From contig JAEUHK010000101.1 in NCBI GenBank assembly GCA_016795465.1, positions 1 through 64,000 of the forward strand: a DNA stretch of 64,000 bases, written 5' to 3'. Every line of letters starts with the position of its first letter. Position 1 is the stretch's first letter. Positions 50,085-59,264 of this stretch are shown here, in pieces. The DNA is from Verrucomicrobiaceae bacterium (GTDB lineage Bacteria > Verrucomicrobiota > Verrucomicrobiia > Verrucomicrobiales > Verrucomicrobiaceae). The notes under the pieces are model-generated. The model saw only the letters and a program-made list of their open reading frames with translations. It searched no databases and was not told where the DNA came from. A program made the position numbers and the translations under genes.

Positions 50085-53000
50085 TTAATGGGAGGCGGGT
50101 GCGTCGAGTTCGATGGCCTTGGCGGCGGCTCGGCGTCCGATGAGCCAGAACATCGCGGGCGTGATCGCCATATCGAGGAAGGTGGAGGATATGAGGCCGC
50201 CGACGATGACGACGGCCACGGGATGCAGGATTTCTTTCCCCGGCTGATCCGCCGCGAGCACGAGCGGGATCAAGCCGATGCCTGCGCTGAGGGCGGTCAT
50301 CAAAACGGGCACGAGCCTTTCAAGGGTGCCGCGTATGACCATTTTCTTCGTGAAGCCCTCGCCCTCATGCTGCATGAGGTGCAGGTAGTGGCTGATCATC
50401 ATGATGCCATTGCGTGCGGCGACACCGCCGACGGCGATGAAACCGACCAGCGTGGCAATGCTGATGTTGTTCAGCTTAAAATAGGTGAAGGCTAGGCCGC
50501 CCATGAGCGCGAGCGGGATGTTCACGAGCACTTGCAACGCGAGCGAGGCACTGCGGAAGTAGCCGTAAAGCATGAGGAACACGGCGACGAAGACGATGGC
50601 CGAAAACACGACGATGCGCTGCGTGGCCTCTTTTTGCGCCTGAAACTCGCCCTCGAAGGTGATGAAGTAGCCTTCGGGCAACGTGACTTTTTCCCTCACC
50701 TCGGATTGCAGTCGCACGACGAGGTTCGAGACATCCCGCACCGTGGGCTTGATGCCGAGAGCGAAGCGGCGCTGGCTGTTTTCGCGGAAAATGACGTTCG
50801 GCCCCTTGGCCTCGCGCACATCGGCGACGAGTGACAAGGGGATGCGCTGAATGTGCTGCCCGTCGCCATCATCCATCATCTCCACGGGCAGTTCGGCGAT
50901 TTTGTCGGGCGAGTCCCGCCACTCGATGGGCAGGCGCAGGACGAGATTCACGGCACGCTGGCCTTCACGCAGTTCGGCCAGCTCCTTGCCACCGATGAGC
51001 GCAGAGAGCTGCTCATTGAGTTTGCCAGGGGCGATGCCGTAGGCCTTGGCTCGATCACGATCTGCCTCGATGCGGAGCTGCGGGATGGAGGAGGTTTGAT
51101 CGAGCTTGCAGTCCTCGAAGCCGGGAATGCTTTTGGCAACGGCCTGAATCTCGATGCCGATCTGCCGGAGTTTGTCGAGATCAGGGCCGAAGACCTTCAC
51201 GGCCACCGGCGCAGAAACACCGCTCATCATGTGGCCGATGCGATCCGCCAGCGGCCCGCCGACGACGGCGAAGACACCGGGCACGGTTTTGATCTTCTTG
51301 TTGATGTCATCGAGAATTTCTTTCCGGCTGCGGCCTTTGCTGCCGTGCTCGCCAGGAGCCTCGCGGAAGTCCACATCGAACTCGGCGGTGGAGACAGGCA
51401 CCACATGGTCGCCACGTTCCGCACGCCCAAGACGGCGGCCCACTTTGCGCACTTCGGGGATGGTGAGGATTTGCTGCTCAATCACGTCGGAGATTTTGTT
51501 CATCTCGTCCAGGGAAGTGCCCGGCGCGGTGGTGGCGGCGATGAGCGCGGTTTCCTCCTGGAACTTGGGCAGGAAATCCTTGTTCATCTTCGGATACAAG
51601 GAGAAGGCGGCGATGAGCATCACCACGGCGAGGGTGAGCACCATGAGCGGCTGATTGAGCGCAAACTTCAACAGCGTGTGCTCCAGCAGCCATTTCATGC
51701 TCCGCGTGATGAAGCCGTCCTTGTGCGCATGGCCTTCTTTCGGATTCAGCAGCATGGAGCACAGCACCGGGATGGCGGTGAGCGAGACGATGAACGATGC
51801 GATCATGGAAATGATCGTGGCAATAGCGATGGGCGCGAAGAGCTTGCCCTCGACTCCCGTGAGGCCCAGCAGCGGCAGGAACACGAGAATGATGAGCACG
51901 GTGGCGTAAAGGATGGAGTTCCGCACTTCACCGGAAGCCTTGGCGATGACCTTCAATCGCGGATGTGGTGTCGCTAGCGCGGCATTCTCCCGCAAGCGGC
52001 GGAAGACGTTCTCCACATCCACAATGGCATCATCGACGACCATGCCGATAGCGACGGCGAGGCCGCCGAGCGTCATGCTGTTCACGCTGACGCCGAACCA
52101 TTTGAAAATGAGCAGCGTGATGCCGAAGGAGAGCGGCATCGCCATCAAGGTGATGAAGGTGGTGCGGAAGTTCAGCAGGAACAGAAACAGCACGATGGTC
52201 ACCATCACCGCACCATCGCGGATGGCCTCCGTTAGATTGCCGATGGCGTGATCAATAAAGTCTTTCTGCTGGAAGAGCAGCGTGGTTTCGACGCCTTTCG
52301 GGAAGGTGGGTTTCAATTCGTCGAGCGCCGCCTGGATTTGCTCGGTGAGCTTCCGGGTGTCAAAGCCGGGAGCCTTGGTGATGGACATGATGACGCCGTA
52401 GGTCGGTGATTTTTCCGGTGCTTGGCTCACGGTGGCATCGCCACGCATGGGTTCGATGCCCCATACCACATTCGCCACATCGCCGATGGAGATGGGCCGG
52501 TCGTTCACCTTCTTGATGATGGTGCGGGCAATGTCGTTCAGCTCCACGGTCATCGCTAGATTGCGCACCATGATCTCGGTGGGGCCGGTGTTGAGAAAGC
52601 CTCCTGTGGTGGTGTTTGCGGCCTCGGTCGCGGCGGTTTCCAGCTCGGCATAGGTCACGTTGTTCGCCTGCATTTTGAAGGGATCTGGCTGAATCTCGAT
52701 CTGCTTCACACCGCCGCCCATGTTGAGGATTTCAGCAATGCCGGAGACGCTTTGCAGCCGCCGTTTGATCGTCCAGTCTGCCAACGAGCGAACATCTCGT
52801 GGTGGCAGGTAGCCTTCCTCGCCCTCCTTGATGGTGGAGCGCACACCAACGAGCAAAATCTCGCCCATGAGTGATGCCACGGGTGTCATGAAGGGCTGCA
52901 CTCCAGGCGGCAACTGCTCACGCACGCCTTGCAGGCGCTCCTGCACGAGCATTCGCGCCTTGTAGATGTCCGTGTCCCAACCGAACTCGGCATAGACGAG

Positions 53001-53273
53001 TGAGAGTGACACGTCGGAGTTCGAGCGCAGCCGCGTGAGTCCAGCCACGCCCATGAGAGCGCTTTCCATCGGCTGAGTGATGCGCATCTCGACTTCTTCC
53101 GGCGCAAGGCCGGGAGATTCGGTCAAGATGATGACAGTGGGCTTGGTGAGGTCTGGCAGCACCTCCACCGGCAGCTCGGTGGCCGTCTTCATGCCCATCA
53201 CCATGAGGATGAGAGCAAGGCCGATGATGACCGCTCGATTGGCGAGCGACCAGTGAATCATTTTGTTGAGCAT
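50085..53273 (-). CDS. czcA: Heavy-metal efflux RND permease (CzcA type)
   Basis: The 1062-aa protein has the same family features as the pump at 33183-36257 but is clearly a different lineage: PVEVLPDLTKPTVIILTESPGLAPEEVE near the start and AIGMVVDDAIVDVENVFRRL in helix 4 (near residue 408) with the acidic proton-relay residues. It is the inner-membrane pump of a CzcCBA-like complex; neighbours point to Zn/Cd/Co/Ni. It starts four bases after the adaptor stop. Confidence 0.9.
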   Translation of the reverse strand: MLNKMIHWSLANRAVIIGLALILMVMGMKTATELPVEVLPDLTKPTVIILTESPGLAPEEVEMRITQPMESALMGVAGLTRLRSNSDVSLSLVYAEFGWDTDIYKARMLVQERLQGVREQLPPGVQPFMTPVASLMGEILLVGVRSTIKEGEEGYLPPRDVRSLADWTIKRRLQSVSGIAEILNMGGGVKQIEIQPDPFKMQANNVTYAELETAATEAANTTTGGFLNTGPTEIMVRNLAMTVELNDIARTIIKKVNDRPISIGDVANVVWGIEPMRGDATVSQAPEKSPTYGVIMSITKAPGFDTRKLTEQIQAALDELKPTFPKGVETTLLFQQKDFIDHAIGNLTEAIRDGAVMVTIVLFLFLLNFRTTFITLMAMPLSFGITLLIFKWFGVSVNSMTLGGLAVAIGMVVDDAIVDVENVFRRLRENAALATPHPRLKVIAKASGEVRNSILYATVLIILVFLPLLGLTGVEGKLFAPIAIATIISMIASFIVSLTAIPVLCSMLLNPKEGHAHKDGFITRSMKWLLEHTLLKFALNQPLMVLTLAVVMLIAAFSLYPKMNKDFLPKFQEETALIAATTAPGTSLDEMNKISDVIEQQILTIPEVRKVGRRLGRAERGDHVVPVSTAEFDVDFREAPGEHGSKGRSRKEILDDINKKIKTVPGVFAVVGGPLADRIGHMMSGVSAPVAVKVFGPDLDKLRQIGIEIQAVAKSIPGFEDCKLDQTSSIPQLRIEADRDRAKAYGIAPGKLNEQLSALIGGKELAELREGQRAVNLVLRLPIEWRDSPDKIAELPVEMMDDGDGQHIQRIPLSLVADVREAKGPNVIFRENSQRRFALGIKPTVRDVSNLVVRLQSEVREKVTLPEGYFITFEGEFQAQKEATQRIVVFSAIVFVAVFLMLYGYFRSASLALQVLVNIPLALMGGLAFTYFKLNNISIATLVGFIAVGGVAARNGIMMISHYLHLMQHEGEGFTKKMVIRGTLERLVPVLMTALSAGIGLIPLVLAADQPGKEILHPVAVVIVGGLISSTFLDMAITPAMFWLIGRRAAAKAIELDAPASH

Positions 53274-53276
53274 GAC

Positions 53277-54455
53277 TTACGCAGCCTCCTTCTTGATGGG
53301 TTTCACCGGGACTTCATCCTCGTCCTTGGCACTGCGCTTTTTGCTGAACATGGAGATGAGCAGCAGCACGAACAAAACACCGCTGGCATACATCCAAAGC
53401 GGGTTGCCGGGGCTTTCCGCCTGCGGTGGCAGGCCGGAAGCGGCACGTTTCTTGGCTTCCATCTCCGCTTTTGCCTCTGGAGTCAGTTCTCCGCCATCGG
53501 CGGCGTGTTCATGACCATGCGCGGCATCCAGCGCCTCTTTGAGCGAGACACTGCTGGCTCCGGCGAAGGAGAGCGAATAGGCACCACGAGTCACCACCTC
53601 ATCTGCCGGAAGCAGACCGCTGGTGATCTCGACAAAGCGGTCGTTCATCTCGCCGACCTGCACCTGGGTCTTCACAAAAGCGTTCGGCAGATCGAAGTCC
53701 TTCACATAAACGAAGCGGTTCGATGACTCGCCCTGCAAAGCAGCACGCGGCACGCTGACCACATTGGCACGCTTGCTCATCACGATGGAAAACTCCGCTC
53801 GCATGTCCGCCCGCAGCAAGCCGCCGGGATTGGTGAGGCGGAAGATGGCGTCAATGGTGCCGCTCTCCTTGTCCGCGCTGGTGCCGAAACGCAGCAGCTC
53901 GCCATCAAACTTCTCTGTCGGCAGAGCGGCCACTTTGATGTGTGCGACGGTGCCAGGCTTCATGCGCCCGGCCTGATGCTCAGGCACTCGTGCCATGGCA
54001 TAGACCTCGCTCAGGTCGGTGATTTCCAGCAGCGCGTTTTCTGGCTCCAAGGGATCGCCCAGACGTTTCTCGACACGCGTGATCAGGCCTCCGAGCGGAG
54101 CTTTGAGCGTGATGACAGGCGGCGGATCGCCGGGCTGGCGGCTCTCGATCTTCGCCACTTCGTCATCTTTTTTCACCATGTCGCCTGGAGCGACTTTCAG
54201 CTCCACCACGCGGCCTGAAATGCGGCTGCTCACCGCCGCCACCTTGCCGGGAATGGATTCGATGCGTCCGAGCGAGAAGATGGTTTGCTCAAAGTCGGTT
54301 TCTTCGACCTCGACGGTTTCGATGCGGAGGTTTTTCACTCCGGTGTCATCCAGCACGACGGTGTTGGAGGCGCGTTTGGTGTCTTCTGCGGCGTGGATGA
54401 AGCCGGAGTGGGTCAGGATCAGAAAGAGGGGGACAAGGGATCGTTTCATGTTCAA
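53277..54455 (-). CDS. czcB: CzcB-type periplasmic adaptor with C-terminal membrane helix
   Basis: The 392-aa protein (or 390 aa from the ATG at 54449) has a signal peptide (LVPLFLILTHSGFIHA), a barrel-sandwich domain (SGRVVELKVAPGDMVKKDD, then APLGGLITRVEKRLGDPLEP) and a beta-barrel domain typical of CzcB/CusB. No long helical hairpin is present. At the end, after a His/Glu-rich stretch (AAHGHEHAADGGE), there is an added membrane helix (LWMYASGVLFVLLLISMFS) and a charged Lys-rich tail, which is unusual and would anchor it near the permease. Confidence 0.87.
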   Translation of the reverse strand: MNMKRSLVPLFLILTHSGFIHAAEDTKRASNTVVLDDTGVKNLRIETVEVEETDFEQTIFSLGRIESIPGKVAAVSSRISGRVVELKVAPGDMVKKDDEVAKIESRQPGDPPPVITLKAPLGGLITRVEKRLGDPLEPENALLEITDLSEVYAMARVPEHQAGRMKPGTVAHIKVAALPTEKFDGELLRFGTSADKESGTIDAIFRLTNPGGLLRADMRAEFSIVMSKRANVVSVPRAALQGESSNRFVYVKDFDLPNAFVKTQVQVGEMNDRFVEITSGLLPADEVVTRGAYSLSFAGASSVSLKEALDAAHGHEHAADGGELTPEAKAEMEAKKRAASGLPPQAESPGNPLWMYASGVLFVLLLISMFSKKRSAKDEDEVPVKPIKKEAA

Positions 54456-54467
54456 TCGGGGAATGAG

Positions 54468-55739
54468 TTAGCGGCGTGTTGAGGAAGGGTTGACGGGCTT
54501 TGATGCAGGCGTGGCAGCGGGCAAGGCGGGTGCGTGCTTGCCGGTGGCTGCCTCGTAACGAATGCGGGCGAGGTGGAAGTCGCGGAGGGCATCCAGTGAA
54601 GCGGCCTCAAGCTGGAGCCTTTGATCCCGTGCTCGCAGCACGGAGAGCAGGTCGGCCTGCCCCGACTCATACGCCTTTTGCATGGCGGTCATCTGCTCCA
54701 CCGCCAGCGGTAGAAGCGTGTCGCGCGTCTCACGGACGATTGAGGCATTCGTTTCCATCTCGCGGCGTGCGGTGCCAGCCTCGCCATTGATTTGCACCGC
54801 GAGCGCTTCACTTTCTAAGCGTGCTCGTTCGGCTGCGGCTGCCTTTTCGGCAATCTCGCCCTGATTGCGATTCCAGAAGGGTAGAGGAATGGAAATGCGG
54901 AAGCCGACAAAGCCGGTGCGCTCACGCTGCGTCGTCGTCACATCCTGCATTTCACGGGAAGCAAAGAACCCCGCCGTCACATCTGGCATACGTTTCGCTT
55001 TGGCGAGATCCTTGCCCGTCTGGGCAGCGGCGATCTTTGTCTGCGCGAGTTGGTAGTCGGGCCGCATCATCCACGAGGATTTCGCGGGCAATGACATGTC
55101 TGGCAGATCACCTGAAATGTTCAACGTATCCTCCGAGCGCAGGCCGAGCATGGGCTTGAGCTGCCCGAGCAGGCTGACGCTCTGCGCCTCCAGCAAGCGT
55201 GACTCCACACGCAGGCGTTGCGCGTCGAGCTGCACCTGTTTCGCATCCAAAGGCGACACCTCGCCCGCCTTGGCGCGTCCGCTGGCAAACTCCGAGAGCT
55301 TCTGAGCCAGCTCGGTCTGCTGCTGCCTCAAGGCACGCTGTTTCGATAGAGTGAGCAACTGCACCACCTGCTGCTGAGCATCAGAGATCAGCTTGCGCTC
55401 CACATCCCGAATCTCCAGCTCCGCTGAGGTGACGAGCTGAGAGGTGAGCTTTTTCTCCAGACTGAGCCTTCGCGTGATGGGGAAGGACTGGTCGATGGAA
55501 AAGACACCGGTCTGCGGACTGACGTTGCTCTGGTTTTGGAAGTCGTAGCCAAACGTGGGATTCGACAGGCGACCGGAGCCGAGCTGCCGTCCACGGGCTT
55601 CCTCAATGGCGAGACGGGCCGCCTTGAGAGCGGGATGATGAATCCGCACACGAGATGCGACCTCACCGAGGGATAACGAGAGCGCCGAGGCATGGCTGGC
55701 GCAGGTCAATACGAGCAAAAAAAATGGGAATGGTTTCAT
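54468..55739 (-). CDS. czcC: CzcC/TolC-type outer-membrane factor
   Basis: The 423-aa protein starts at the ATG at 55739 with signal peptide FFLLVLTCASHASA. It shows two TolC-like helical repeats (HPALKAARLAIEEARGRQLGSG, RPDYQLAQTKIAAAQTGKDL) and the family-typical GFVGFRISIPLPFWNRNQGEI segment of metal-efflux OMFs. It ends in a short Pro/Ala-rich tail. It precedes the adaptor and permease genes, giving the classic C-B-A order. Confidence 0.88.
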   Translation of the reverse strand: MKPFPFFLLVLTCASHASALSLSLGEVASRVRIHHPALKAARLAIEEARGRQLGSGRLSNPTFGYDFQNQSNVSPQTGVFSIDQSFPITRRLSLEKKLTSQLVTSAELEIRDVERKLISDAQQQVVQLLTLSKQRALRQQQTELAQKLSEFASGRAKAGEVSPLDAKQVQLDAQRLRVESRLLEAQSVSLLGQLKPMLGLRSEDTLNISGDLPDMSLPAKSSWMMRPDYQLAQTKIAAAQTGKDLAKAKRMPDVTAGFFASREMQDVTTTQRERTGFVGFRISIPLPFWNRNQGEIAEKAAAAERARLESEALAVQINGEAGTARREMETNASIVRETRDTLLPLAVEQMTAMQKAYESGQADLLSVLRARDQRLQLEAASLDALRDFHLARIRYEAATGKHAPALPAATPASKPVNPSSTRR

Positions 55740-55841
55740 GGAAAAAGAGTTTGGAGAATTCAGGCATGGAAATCCCATGCCGGAAGGGGGACACATCACA
55801 GCCACCTGCCATCAATCGTGGATGGCGGGCCGTGAAGGCTC

Positions 55842-56291
55842 TCAAACTCTCAAGACAATCGTGTGTGCGAGCACCTGGGGCCAAGTTCGACCTCGCTCGT
55901 GCTCCAACCAAGGCGGAGCCTCGGCAACCATCGAAACCTGTGCTGGCAGCAGCACCGACAGAATCCATTCAGGGATCACTAGATCAACCAGCACTGGCGC
56001 AGGAGCCGCGACTTGAATCACCGACGCCTGGCTCGCCGTCAAGCTCTCGACGATGGCAGGGTGCTCATGCGTGTCCTCACTGTCCGGGTGATCGTCCGAT
56101 GAATGATGAGGCGCTGTCTGCTCCTCATCATGGCAGGCCGCCGAGTGAGGGCCGTGGCAGTGATCCGCCTGCGTCACTTCCTGCTCTCCGCCGCATTCAC
56201 AAAGATAACCCCGCTGCATCCCAAACACCTGCACACACGCGATGACCAGAACGGCCAGCGTGGGGAGAATGCGTTTGCGGAGGAAGGTCAT
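55842..56291 (-). CDS. Exported His/Cys/Asp-rich protein heading the Czc-like operon
   Basis: The 149-aa protein has a hydrophobic leader (ILPTLAVLVIACVQVFG) and a mature section with CECGG, DHCHGPHSAACHDEEQ and HHSSDDHPDSEDTHEH, an obvious metal-binding stretch. A hydrophobic, Pro-rich C-terminal part follows (VLVDLVIPEWILSVLLP). It resembles the small CzcI/CzcN-type proteins found ahead of czcCBA in other bacteria in position and composition, though I cannot claim homology. Confidence 0.7.
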   Translation of the reverse strand: MTFLRKRILPTLAVLVIACVQVFGMQRGYLCECGGEQEVTQADHCHGPHSAACHDEEQTAPHHSSDDHPDSEDTHEHPAIVESLTASQASVIQVAAPAPVLVDLVIPEWILSVLLPAQVSMVAEAPPWLEHERGRTWPQVLAHTIVLRV

Positions 56292-56490
56292 GGACGGGTC
56301 TAAGATGATCCGACTGCCGATATATTCAATTTTTAATTTTCAAACCTGTGGGGGCAGGATCGCGCAAACACGCGGGATGGCAGCAGTTTCAGCAGCAGCC
56401 ATGAGGCTGTGTTCAACTGCTTTCAGCCAAATTGCCATCACTCGGCTGCGGCAGGGCGGCGACGCTGTGGAGTAATAAACGTCGATAATG

Positions 56491-56496
56491 TATAAT
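56491..56496 (+). promoter_or_regulatory. Consensus -10 element upstream of the DUF305 gene
   Basis: A perfect TATAAT preceded by TG lies 56 bases before the ATG at 56553 in the 261-bp region divergent from the Czc-like operon. The -35 region is weak. The rest of this region holds no gene that I can support. Confidence 0.45.
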
Positions 56497-56552
56497 CATG
56501 AAACTGAGGGTGATGACTGCCTTCGTGAATTTACAAATTAACAAATCAAATA

Positions 56553-56972
56553 ATGACAAACAACAGACTTGTCTGGGTCGCCATCCTGATTTCAGGAGTT
56601 TCATTTCTGGGTGGCTATTTATTCGCGGCAGGGGACATGAAACCGGTGATGCCAGAAAATAGGAATGGCGCAAGCATGAGCAATTCGCATGTCATGCCGG
56701 ATGGTTCAATGATGGCAAACCCATCGGGAATGAACATGAACAGCATGATGGAGGGCATGATGCAAAACCTGCGAGGTAAGACCGGCGGTGATTTTGATAA
56801 AACATTCGTCAGCGAAATGATACTGCATCATCAGGGTGCGGTCAGCATGGCGGAGGCCGCTCTCAAAACCAGTAACCGGCCAGAGCTTCTTGAGATGGCG
56901 AAAGCCATCATCAAGGCTCAGACTGAGGAGATTGCGATGATGCAAGACTGGCAAAAGACATGGGCTAGATGA
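56553..56972 (+). CDS. DUF305-family exported Met/His-rich protein
   Basis: The 139-aa protein has an N-terminal membrane/signal segment (LVWVAILISGVSFLGGYLFAA), a Met-rich stretch (NPSGMNMNSMMEGMMQ) and the DUF305 core FVSEMILHHQGAVSMAEAAL with IAMMQDWQ. DUF305 proteins are ferritin-like four-helix proteins frequent in copper-resistance clusters; the Met-rich linker is suited to Cu(I). It is the right-most gene of the metal island and ends at a terminator. Confidence 0.85.
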   Translation: MTNNRLVWVAILISGVSFLGGYLFAAGDMKPVMPENRNGASMSNSHVMPDGSMMANPSGMNMNSMMEGMMQNLRGKTGGDFDKTFVSEMILHHQGAVSMAEAALKTSNRPELLEMAKAIIKAQTEEIAMMQDWQKTWAR

Positions 56973-57003
56973 GCATGAGCCAACATCAAAAATATGAGAA
57001 AAG

Positions 57004-57034
57004 CCCCGCCCGGATAAACTCCGAGCGGGGTTGA
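57004..57034 (+). terminator. Intrinsic terminator at the right border of the metal island
   Basis: CCCCGC/GCGGGG with an inner CGGA/TCCG stem is followed by TTGATT, 31 bases after the DUF305 stop. Confidence 0.7.
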
Positions 57035-57079
57035 TTCATCTTCACGATGAGTTGGCAGTTTGGCTGCCTTTGAGCGTGG

Positions 57080-57367
57080 TCAGTATTCCGAAGGGAGAAG
57101 CACTGTTGTCACAGAGCGATCCCATTCGGTGATGATCCAGAATTTCACTCGCTGTGATGAACGATAGCACGACAGAAGCCGTGCCCCCTCTTTGAGCGCA
57201 CGGTTGTTCTCATCAATGTCCTCCTGGCAGAGATCGCCCCAGTCGCCTGTCGAATGACGGGCTAGAGCAGCGGAAATCTCAGTTTCGGTGACATCGACAA
57301 GAACACCCGGCGTGGCGTAAAGCTGACCGAGAGGAAACAGGCCAGTCTGCGGGTAGAGAATGAACAT
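57080..57367 (-). CDS. Conserved plasmid/ICE-type small protein
   Basis: The 95-aa protein contains GLFPLGQLYATPGVL, STGDWGDLCQEDIDENNRAL and FWIITEWDRSVTTVLLPSEY. I recognise this pattern from short hypothetical proteins common on plasmids and integrative elements, near primase and ArdC genes, as here. Its function is unknown; despite some database names it has no visible enzymatic motif. It resumes the element backbone after the metal cargo and precedes the primase gene's 3' end by 24 bases. Confidence 0.8.
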   Translation of the reverse strand: MFILYPQTGLFPLGQLYATPGVLVDVTETEISAALARHSTGDWGDLCQEDIDENNRALKEGARLLSCYRSSQRVKFWIITEWDRSVTTVLLPSEY

Positions 57368-57391
57368 GGTGAGTTGGGTCAGTCATGGTTC

Positions 57392-58456
57392 TCAATCCAG
57401 CAGAGCATGAAGCTCGTTCTCGGTCAGGTGATCAGGCTGTGCTCCTTCTTGGGGAAGAGGCACGACCCGGACAAACAACCGCCTCGCCAGCTTCACGAGG
57501 GCCTTTTCACGGCCCATGCGTCCAGCTTCATCCTCATCGAACATCAAGATGATGCCAGCCCTGCCTTCAGATGCCTCCACGAGGGCTGCTTCCTGAGCCA
57601 TGGAAAGGGAACTCCCCATAATGGAAACAACCCGGTGAAAACCAAGCTGCCAGAGCTTGATGACATCGAAGAAACCTTCGACGACGATCAATGGCAGCCC
57701 TTTCTCTTCCTTGGAAGCACGGTCGAGATTGAAGACCTCGGCACTTTTTCGGAAGCCGTTCGGCAGCTTGTATTTCGGTCGATCCTCGGGCGGTTGCCCA
57801 GGCCAGCGTCCAGCGTAGCCCACGAGTTCGCCATCCTTATTGTGAATCGGGATGACGATGCGCCCGGACATGGTGCCCTTGGCGCAAAAACCGAGACCAA
57901 ACTCTGCCACCGTTGCCGGGGTGAGTCCTCTCTCGGTTAGATACCCATGATCTGCTTTCAGATTCTCCAACTTGAAGCTGAGAGGGGCATTTTCTCCAGG
58001 TTCCTCCGCTGGTTCTTGTGGCTCCGCGATCCGCGAGGGTTGTGTGCTGTTTCCATGGGCAGGTGGTGAGCCAGACCATGGACGAGCGTTTTGCGCTGCC
58101 GGGCTTTGCTGCTGACGCGGCGGAGGTGAGTCCGATTTGCCAGCCAGACCGAGGTTGAACCACTGATCCAGCTTCAACGCTGCTTCGTGCGCATCGCAGT
58201 TCTCCATCTTTGCGACGAAGTCGAGATGATTGCCGCCGCATTTGCATGTGGAGAGATGACAGAACCAGCAGTTCTTCGAGAGCGTCACCTTGAAGGTGTC
58301 TTTCCCGGAGGCTTCTGGGTGAATGGGACAAGGGCCGTCGAGGCCGTCGCCGTTGCGAGTGCTTTTCATTCCGGCGGTGAAGCCGTAGTGCTCAAGCACC
58401 TGTTGAAACGACACAGCGGCTTTGACTGCCGCGAAGTCGATGAATGGTTTTGCCAT
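57392..58456 (-). CDS. DNA primase (CHC2 zinc finger plus Toprim)
   Basis: The 354-aa protein starts at the ATG at 58456. The zinc-binding region has C43, H46, C63 and C66 (CPIHPE and CWFCHLS) with extra Cys71/Cys73. After a Pro/Gln linker (about 115-155) and a DnaG-like catalytic core (LTERGLTPATVAEFGLGF, RIVIPIHNKDGELVGYAGR), the Toprim motifs appear as IVVEGFFDVIKL and FDEDEAGR. It lacks the DnaB-interaction domain and is much shorter than chromosomal DnaG (about 600 aa), as expected for an element primase used in transfer or replication. Confidence 0.9.
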   Translation of the reverse strand: MAKPFIDFAAVKAAVSFQQVLEHYGFTAGMKSTRNGDGLDGPCPIHPEASGKDTFKVTLSKNCWFCHLSTCKCGGNHLDFVAKMENCDAHEAALKLDQWFNLGLAGKSDSPPPRQQQSPAAQNARPWSGSPPAHGNSTQPSRIAEPQEPAEEPGENAPLSFKLENLKADHGYLTERGLTPATVAEFGLGFCAKGTMSGRIVIPIHNKDGELVGYAGRWPGQPPEDRPKYKLPNGFRKSAEVFNLDRASKEEKGLPLIVVEGFFDVIKLWQLGFHRVVSIMGSSLSMAQEAALVEASEGRAGIILMFDEDEAGRMGREKALVKLARRLFVRVVPLPQEGAQPDHLTENELHALLD

Positions 58457-58632
58457 AAAATAATGAACTGTGCATTGGTGTTTGTGGGACGTTTGCAGGA
58501 TGCAAACACCTCCGCAGCTCATGGTATCAGGCGACCAGGTTTGGCGGGAGTTGACGGTTCCTTTTTGGTATGTGATGTTTTTCATCACTTACCTTGTTAG
58601 TGGCTCTCACTCACATCAGTTGCCACTGTCGA

Positions 58633-59232
58633 TCATTTGGCACCTTTCGAACTCCAAGTAATCATGGATCGTTCGTGGTTGGTAAGCGGTGCCAACCATC
58701 GCGGGAGAACCCTAGCATAGGAACGCGAAAAACCGATGTTTTCGAGAAGCGTTTTTGATGCAACTTTCGCTTTTGCAGATCGGAGATACCAACGAATTCG
58801 TTCGGTTGGATTAAACGGAATTTCTTCGTATCTCGTGTCAACAACAGTTATCGGATCACCGACTCGAATTTTTCCTCCGTTCAAGAATAGGCCCAGAAAG
58901 CCACGATTGTGAGCGATCTTACTGGGAAGGATAAAAGGGCGCAGCTTGTCGCAGCTTTCACAATGAAACGTCAGTCGAATCAATGCTTCACCAATCTGGA
59001 GAACCGTTCCTGAACGAAGGTTATGAAGGTTGTCGAATTCCACGATGATGTTTGCACGAAGCACCTCAGCTTCCACGCCAAACTCCTTCATGGTGCGAGT
59101 AGGAACAATCAGCACTTGCCGCAAAGGGAGGCATTGGACTCCCCCTGCGATACCGTTGGCATCAAACATCAAACTGTTAGATGCCAAAAGCGGTGCGCCT
59201 TGCTTTTGCTTTATGAATAAATGCGTGACCAT
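58633..59232 (-). CDS. MOSC-domain protein with extra C-terminal domain
   Basis: The 199-aa protein has the MOSC beta-barrel pattern (GIAGGVQCLPLRQVLIV, LRANIIVEFDNLHNLRSGTVLQIG) and the conserved Cys region CESC near residue 94, followed by RVGDPITVV. MOSC domains carry sulfur for metal-sulfur cofactor or related thiol chemistry. After about residue 140 an additional stretch, ERIRWYLRSAKAKVASKTLL with FSRSYARVLPRWL, looks like the helical core of alkyltransferase-like proteins but lacks a PCHR motif. Its role on the element is unknown. Confidence 0.72.
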   Translation of the reverse strand: MVTHLFIKQKQGAPLLASNSLMFDANGIAGGVQCLPLRQVLIVPTRTMKEFGVEAEVLRANIIVEFDNLHNLRSGTVLQIGEALIRLTFHCESCDKLRPFILPSKIAHNRGFLGLFLNGGKIRVGDPITVVDTRYEEIPFNPTERIRWYLRSAKAKVASKTLLENIGFSRSYARVLPRWLAPLTNHERSMITWSSKGAK

Positions 59233-59264
59233 ATAAGCCGATTATACCACATGTCGCAATCTAC

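Noticed and set aside
50853..51977. 374-aa open frame on the plus strand
   Set aside because: It lies within the CzcA-like gene on the opposite strand and has no recognisable domain.
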